DNA of 19,112 nt from JBOGXB01 sp050694215 (GTDB lineage Bacteria; Actinomycetota; CADDZG01; WHSQ01). Shown piece by piece: positions 15,880 through 19,112 of this stretch. The notes beneath the pieces were generated by a model. That model was not told the DNA's origin and searched no databases. It saw only the letters and a list, made by a program, of their open reading frames with translations. How positions within the stretch are numbered: the first letter of the stretch is position 1; each line of letters starts with the position of its first letter. A program made the position numbers and the translations under genes. The DNA is taken from NCBI GenBank assembly GCA_050694215.1, contig JBOGXB010000041.1:1-19112 (forward strand). The letters run 5' to 3'.

Positions 15880-16172
15880 GATCCGGCGGCCTCCCTCGCA
15901 CGCTGCCTTGCCTTCTCGCGCTTCTGAACCACCTCTCTGTAGGCCGAGGCGAACCGATAGGACTTGTCGGCCGCGATCTCCAGCAACGATTCGTCCTTGA
16001 AAGAGTGGACGTCCGCTCGCCGCACCACCCACAGATGCTGGCCCTCGCGTCGCCGCACGAAGCACTCCTTGGCCATGAGGAGCGCGAGGTCTGGATCGGA
16101 GGCCGTCACGGTGCCGCAGTGTTCAAACGGCTCCTTGTGACCGACGCGACGGAAGACCTCGTACACGTCCAT
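15876..16172 (-). CDS. paaB: Phenylacetyl-CoA epoxidase subunit PaaB
   Basis: PaaB is a small subunit of the phenylacetyl-CoA epoxidase that stabilises the PaaA-PaaC assembly. The 98 residues show the family outline: MDVYEVFRRVGHKEPFEHCGTV at the start, split here as MDVYEVFRR and EPFEHCGTV, then a helical ALLMAKECFVRRREGQHLWVV segment and KSYRFASAYREV. The last 15 residues are Lys/Arg/Glu-rich. It starts 3 nt after the paaA stop and its own stop overlaps paaC, so the subunits are translationally coupled. Confidence 0.93.
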   Translation of the reverse strand: MDVYEVFRRVGHKEPFEHCGTVTASDPDLALLMAKECFVRRREGQHLWVVRRADVHSFKDESLLEIAADKSYRFASAYREVVQKREKARQRAREAAGS

Positions 16173-16175
16173 GGG

Positions 16176-17099
16176 CTACGCCGCCTGGATGGCAGGTTCG
16201 GAAAGCGCCTCGCGCACCCAGCGATGCGAATCGTAGATCTGCTTGCGGAGCCCCAGCCTCCGGGCCGTCTCCGGACCCTCGTTGCGCTTGATCGCGTCCA
16301 GCGGCGCCCAGTCGATGTCCTCGTCCCTGACCAGCCAGTGGCCAGAATCCTCGTCGCGGTAAGGGACCGGAGTGGGGAACGTGTAACCAAGCTCGACGAT
16401 CTTCGGCACGTAGCGATCCAGGAACTCTTGGCGGAGGTCCTCGTTCGTCCGGGTCTTGACCTTCCAATGCAGCAAGAGGTCTTTCTGCACGTTCGTCTTT
16501 GGACCGAAGAAGTGGATTATCGGCAACCACCACCGGGTGAGGGCCTCCTGAAACATCTCCCGCTGACGGTCGGTGCCCGACGACAGCTCGAGGGTTATGT
16601 CCTCGCCGTGACGGAGATGCAGCTGCTCCTCAGCGCATATGCGTTTGAGCACGCGCGTGTAGGGAGCGTACGAGGATTCGAGCAGCGCAGCTTGGGTCAC
16701 GAGGGCGGCGCCGTCGATCAGCCATCCGATGATCGCCACATCTCCCCAGTGCTTCGTGGGGTAGTGGAACACGTTGTGGAACTTGGATCGCCCGTTGATG
16801 AGGTCCGAGTACATCGCCTCGCGGCTCTTTCCCAGGTCCTCGGCGATGCGGTACAGGAGCTGCGAGTGCCCGACCTCGTCCTGAACCTTGGCGGTTAGAG
16901 ACATCTTCCGCCTGAGCGAGGGAGCGCGTGGGATCTGCTCTCTCTCCGGGATCGCCCCCATGATCTCGGAGTTGGCGTGCATCTCGATGAACTTCAGCAC
17001 ACCCTGGCGGTAGTCGTCGGGCATCCAGTCGTTGGCTTCGACCTTTCCACCGTCCTCGACATGCTCCTTGAATCGAGAGAGCTCCTCCTCGTAGGTCAC
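16176..17099 (-). CDS. paaA: Phenylacetyl-CoA epoxidase catalytic subunit PaaA
   Basis: PaaA is the di-iron monooxygenase subunit that epoxidises the ring of phenylacetyl-CoA, opening the aerobic phenylacetate pathway. The 307 residues are of normal length. Probable iron ligands sit in the helices containing HANSEIMGAIPERE, AKVQDEVGHSQLLYRIAEDLG and CAEEQLHLRHGED. FHYPTKHWGD is also typical of the family. It starts with GTG 17099, one base after the tetR stop, with GGAGG (complement of 17106-17110) 6 nt upstream. It is the second gene of a tetR-paaABCD operon. The reductase gene paaE, which supplies electrons, is absent from this window. Confidence 0.95.
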   Translation of the reverse strand: MTYEEELSRFKEHVEDGGKVEANDWMPDDYRQGVLKFIEMHANSEIMGAIPEREQIPRAPSLRRKMSLTAKVQDEVGHSQLLYRIAEDLGKSREAMYSDLINGRSKFHNVFHYPTKHWGDVAIIGWLIDGAALVTQAALLESSYAPYTRVLKRICAEEQLHLRHGEDITLELSSGTDRQREMFQEALTRWWLPIIHFFGPKTNVQKDLLLHWKVKTRTNEDLRQEFLDRYVPKIVELGYTFPTPVPYRDEDSGHWLVRDEDIDWAPLDAIKRNEGPETARRLGLRKQIYDSHRWVREALSEPAIQAA

Positions 17100-17100
17100 T

Positions 17101-17694
17101 TCAGGCCTCCAATCCCTTGATGATCAGCTCCGCGAATCTCTCTCCGATATCGCGTGGAGTCATGTCTCCGCCGGGTCTGTACCAAGCGTAGGTCCAGTTG
17201 CCGGCAGAGAGGGTCAGTAGCGTTGCGAAGCGCACGTCCGCGTCCGGCCGGAAGTCGCCGCGGGCTATCCCGTCCTCGATGATCCGAACGAGCATGGCTT
17301 CGTAAGCGTCGCGCTTAGCCTTGATCTCGGCCCTCGGCTGCGGAGACAGATAGCGCCATTCGTTCAGGAAGACGGTGGCCGCCTCGAGGTGCTGGGCCGC
17401 GGTCTCGACGTGCCCGACGAGCAGGGCCCGAAGCCTCTCGGCCGCCGAGGCCTCGAGGGCCACCGCTTCCTCGCCGCGCGTGAGGAAGCGCTCCGCCCCC
17501 TCCTCCACGACGTCGAAGAGGAGGTCCTGCTTGGATCCGATGTGCGCGTAGAGGGACCCCCGCTGCAGACCGAGCGCGTCGGCGAGATGCTGCATCGAGG
17601 TGCCGTGATAGCCGCGCTCGGAGAAGAGCCGCGCCGCGGCCCGGATCAGCTCCGCGCGACGAGGGCTCCGCATCCTCTCGGCCACCGTGGCCAT
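17101..17694 (-). CDS. TetR-family regulator of the paa operon
   Basis: This 197-residue protein has an N-terminal TetR helix-turn-helix (about 10-60): LIRAAARLFSERGYHGTSM, then HLADALGLQRGSLYAHIGSK. A C-terminal all-helical ligand-binding domain follows, with FLNEWRYLSPQPRAEIKAKRD. ATG 17694 is preceded by GGGAGGA at 6 nt spacing; the longer open frame upstream runs through nth on the opposite strand and is spurious. It is the first gene of the operon, one base from paaA. TetR-type repressors that respond to phenylacetyl-CoA (PaaR) are known in actinobacteria, so this is a likely autoregulated PaaR equivalent. The ligand is inferred from context. The inverted repeat at 17723-17736 is its probable operator. 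Confidence 0.9.
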   Translation of the reverse strand: MATVAERMRSPRRAELIRAAARLFSERGYHGTSMQHLADALGLQRGSLYAHIGSKQDLLFDVVEEGAERFLTRGEEAVALEASAAERLRALLVGHVETAAQHLEAATVFLNEWRYLSPQPRAEIKAKRDAYEAMLVRIIEDGIARGDFRPDADVRFATLLTLSAGNWTYAWYRPGGDMTPRDIGERFAELIIKGLEA

Positions 17695-17722
17695 GGGCGA
17701 TCCTCCCGATCCGAATCGCTGC

Positions 17723-17736
17723 CGAACGACCGTTCG
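17723..17736. promoter_or_regulatory. Perfect inverted repeat, candidate TetR operator
   Basis: CGAACG-AC-CGTTCG lies between the divergent tetR and nth starts. On the minus strand it falls in the spacer after a good -35 (TTCACA, complement of 17739-17744), the geometry expected for autorepression. On the plus strand it overlaps the -35 position for nth. Confidence 0.55.
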
Positions 17737-17754
17737 TTTGTGAAGCCTAACCGA

Positions 17755-17760
17755 TATCCT
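17755..17760 (+). promoter_or_regulatory. Candidate -10 box for leaderless nth transcript
   Basis: TATCCT fits TANNNT and ends 6 nt before the nth GTG at 17767. There is no Shine-Dalgarno sequence at a usable distance: TCCTCC here is pyrimidine-rich on this strand. Transcription would start at or next to the GTG. Confidence 0.4.
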
Positions 17761-17766
17761 CCTGCC

Positions 17767-18525
17767 GTGCCAGACGACCGCACGGCTCCCGCGACGGCGC
17801 GTATAGGTCCCCTTTTGCGCGAGCTGAGGCAGGCCTATCCCGACGCAGGCATCGCCCTGGAGTTCTCGACCCCTCTCGAGTGTGTGGTGGCGACGATCCT
17901 CTCTGCCCAGTCCACGGACACCGGGGTCAACCTCGTCACCAAGGAGCTGTTCCGCAAGTACCGCTCCCCGGAGGACTACCTGAAGGTGCCCGAGGAGGAG
18001 CTTCAGAAGGACATCCAGTCGACCGGCTTCTTCCGGCAGAAGACGAGGGCCCTGCGAGGCTTGAGCCAGAAGCTGATCGATGATTACGGTGGCGAGGTCC
18101 CCCGGACCATCGCCGAGCTGATCACGCTCCCGGGGGTCGCGCGCAAGACCGCGAACATCGTTCAAGCCAACTCCTTCCCGGAGGAGGCCGGCAAGGACCC
18201 GGACGCAGGCATAGCCGTCGACACGCACGTAGGCCGCGTCGCCGTCCGCCTCGGGCTGACGGATCACGGATCCAAGGAAGCCGACAGGATCGAGCGCGAC
18301 CTTCTGGAGCTGGTGCCCAAGGAGGACCGGGCGGTCGTCACCGACCTCTTCATCGCGCACGGCCGTCGGACCTGCGACGCGAAGAGGCCTCGTTGTGAGG
18401 ACTGTTCGGTCGAGCCGCTCTGTCCCTCGAGCCAGGAGGCCGGACTGCCCGACCTCTACCGCTCTCATCGCCCCCGAAAGGCCGGCTCACGCAAGGTCAA
18501 ATCCTCGAAGGAATCGAGTTCCTGA
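17767..18525 (+). CDS. nth: Endonuclease III (DNA glycosylase/AP lyase)
   Basis: This base-excision repair enzyme removes oxidised pyrimidines and cleaves the abasic strand. The 252 residues include the helix-hairpin-helix LPGVARKTAN with catalytic Lys127, the catalytic Asp152 in VDTHVGR, and the [4Fe-4S] ligands Cys203, Cys210, Cys213 and Cys219 (C-x6-C-x2-C-x5-C). SAQSTD near residue 46 is also typical. A short Glu/Asp-rich insert (about 138-147) separates the HhH and VDTH elements. The Lys/Arg/Ser-rich C-terminal tail (about 231-252) is extra. GTG 17767 gives the usual N-terminus; the frame remains open upstream, antisense to tetR. Confidence 0.95.
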   Translation: MPDDRTAPATARIGPLLRELRQAYPDAGIALEFSTPLECVVATILSAQSTDTGVNLVTKELFRKYRSPEDYLKVPEEELQKDIQSTGFFRQKTRALRGLSQKLIDDYGGEVPRTIAELITLPGVARKTANIVQANSFPEEAGKDPDAGIAVDTHVGRVAVRLGLTDHGSKEADRIERDLLELVPKEDRAVVTDLFIAHGRRTCDAKRPRCEDCSVEPLCPSSQEAGLPDLYRSHRPRKAGSRKVKSSKESSS

Positions 18526-18537
18526 CTCAATTTTTTC
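18511..18537 (+). terminator. Weak terminator-like hairpin after nth
   Basis: GAATCGAGT (18511-18519) pairs with ACTCAATTT (18525-18533) around a TCCTG loop, with one C-A mismatch and a G-T pair, and runs into TTTT. A longer inverted repeat, ATCCTCGAA (18501-18509) with TTCGAGGAT (18535-18543), encloses it. The stem is AT-rich, so termination is only plausible. Confidence 0.35.
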
Positions 18538-18637
18538 GAGGATGGGACGGCAGGTCGCGGCGATGTCGCATTGCCACCGCTCACGACCCAATTGCCATAC
18601 AGGCCCCGCGCGTCACGAACCATTGTGGGGACCGAAA

Positions 18638-18673
18638 ATGCCGTGCATGCCGTGCATGCCGTGCTTGCCGTGC
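18638..18673 (+). repeat. Four tandem 9-bp repeats
   Basis: Three exact copies of ATGCCGTGC are followed by one TTGCCGTGC with a single change. The array ends 4 bp before the proposed end of the insertion sequence. The rest of 18544-18677 shows no gene I can support. Confidence 0.85.
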
Positions 18674-18677
18674 AACA

Positions 18678-19112
18678 TGAAGTTGACCCGCTTTAGTGGA
18701 CACCTGCCAACTGGTTCATCGACTGGTGGTCGCGGTGCCTCCTTTCGTAGTCGGCCGGGCTTAGGTAGTCAAGCGAGGAATGTCGCCGCCGCCGGTTGTA
18801 GAAGGCCTCGATGAACCGAAAGACCTCGAGCTCGGCGTCTTCCTTGCCGGCAAAGCGGCGACGATCGATGAGCTCGCACTCGAGAGTGGCGAAGAAGCTC
18901 TCGACGAGGGCGTTGTCATAGGCGTCGCCGCGGCGGCCCATCGACAGGGCGATGCCAGCCTGGGCGCTCTGCTGTCGCAGCGCCGTCGAGGTGTATTGGG
19001 AGCCCTGATCCGAGTGATGGATGAGACCCGGCCGGGGCGTCCTGTGGGTGATCGCCATTCCAAGCGCCGAGGTCACGAGCTCGGTGAGCTGGTGGCGGCG
19101 CATGGACCAGCC
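18678..19112 (-). mobile_element. IS3-family insertion sequence, 3' end, cut by the window
   Basis: The element is oriented on the minus strand and continues past the right edge. Its proposed terminal repeat starts at 18678 with TGAAGTTGACCC and continues to about 18704 (TTTAGTGGACACC). This has the 5'-TGA start and the GTGGACA segment typical of many IS3-family ends. The repeat begins 15 bp beyond the transposase stop. The other end and the first reading frame (orfA) are outside the window. Confidence 0.8.
18693..19112 (-). CDS. IS3-family transposase OrfB, C-terminal part (partial)
   Basis: This is the last 139 residues of an IS3-type DDE transposase (integrase core, rve superfamily), in frame up to the window edge, so the N-terminus lies outside. 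The visible part opens with GWSM, as is usual just after the first catalytic aspartate region. It contains the second catalytic Asp in LIHHSDQGSQYTS, and the catalytic Glu in GDAYDNALVESFFATLE. The C-terminal AFYNRRRRHSSLDYLSPADYE is highly characteristic. The reading frame is intact in the part seen, so the element may be recent or active. The internal ATG at 19103 is not the start. Confidence 0.93.
   Translation of the reverse strand, partial: GWSMRRHQLTELVTSALGMAITHRTPRPGLIHHSDQGSQYTSTALRQQSAQAGIALSMGRRGDAYDNALVESFFATLECELIDRRRFAGKEDAELEVFRFIEAFYNRRRRHSSLDYLSPADYERRHRDHQSMNQLAGVH

Noticed and set aside
18638..18673. CRISPR array
   Set aside because: The units are 9 bp, directly adjacent and without spacers, and no cas gene is present.
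18638..18814. Small + strand protein beginning with repeated Met-Pro-Cys units from the 9-bp repeats
   Set aside because: It has no ribosome binding site, runs through the IS terminal repeat and antisense to the transposase, and the CxxC pattern is only a by-product of the repeat.

Overview
The window is GC-rich bacterial DNA, tightly packed with operons. I read it as a chromosomal segment from an actinobacterium-like (Actinomycetota) organism. The grounds are the high GC content, the frequent GTG starts, two genes with a TANNNT box 6-7 nt upstream of the start codon (the leaderless-mRNA pattern), the TetR-headed phenylacetate operon, and the closeness of several proteins to the actinobacterial versions I know. 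The phylum is an inference; no rRNA or tRNA gene is present to confirm it.

Positions 1-8452 (+ strand) hold a branched-chain amino acid operon. A terminator-like hairpin (34-65) lies 5' of everything and could be an attenuator. It is followed by a small unknown acidic protein and then ilvB, ilvN, ilvC, leuA, leuC, leuD and leuB. Most junctions overlap (GTGA/ATGA, or 8-13 nt), so translation is probably coupled. Together these genes give acetohydroxyacid synthase, ketol-acid reductoisomerase and the whole leucine branch; ilvD and ilvE are not here. The last gene (8033-8452) encodes only the LeuA/citramalate-synthase regulatory domain, with no catalytic barrel. It is the most unusual item in the window. 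leuB is also unusually short (292 aa).

Positions 8484-14527 (+ strand, with one minus-strand gene) hold pheA (prephenate dehydratase, probably a leaderless mRNA), an NAD(P)-dependent aldehyde dehydrogenase, a small cysteine-free HesB/IscA-like protein on the minus strand, and a 1061-residue cyclic-di-GMP enzyme with the order GAF-GGDEF-GAF-GAF-GAF-HD-GYP. The 208-bp divergent gap between the last two is relatively AT-rich and contains a 25-bp dyad.

Positions 14546-17694 (- strand) hold a tetR-paaA-paaB-paaC-paaD operon. It encodes the ring-1,2-phenylacetyl-CoA epoxidase with its TetR-family regulator as first gene; no paaE reductase follows. A perfect inverted repeat (17723-17736) between tetR and the divergent nth gene is a good operator candidate. 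nth (endonuclease III) runs 17767-18525.

The right edge (18678-19112) is the 3' end of an IS3-family insertion sequence on the minus strand, cut by the window. Four 9-bp tandem repeats lie 4 bp outside its terminal repeat. Overall this is mostly housekeeping and catabolic DNA. I do not see a defence system, CRISPR, prophage or secondary-metabolite cluster.
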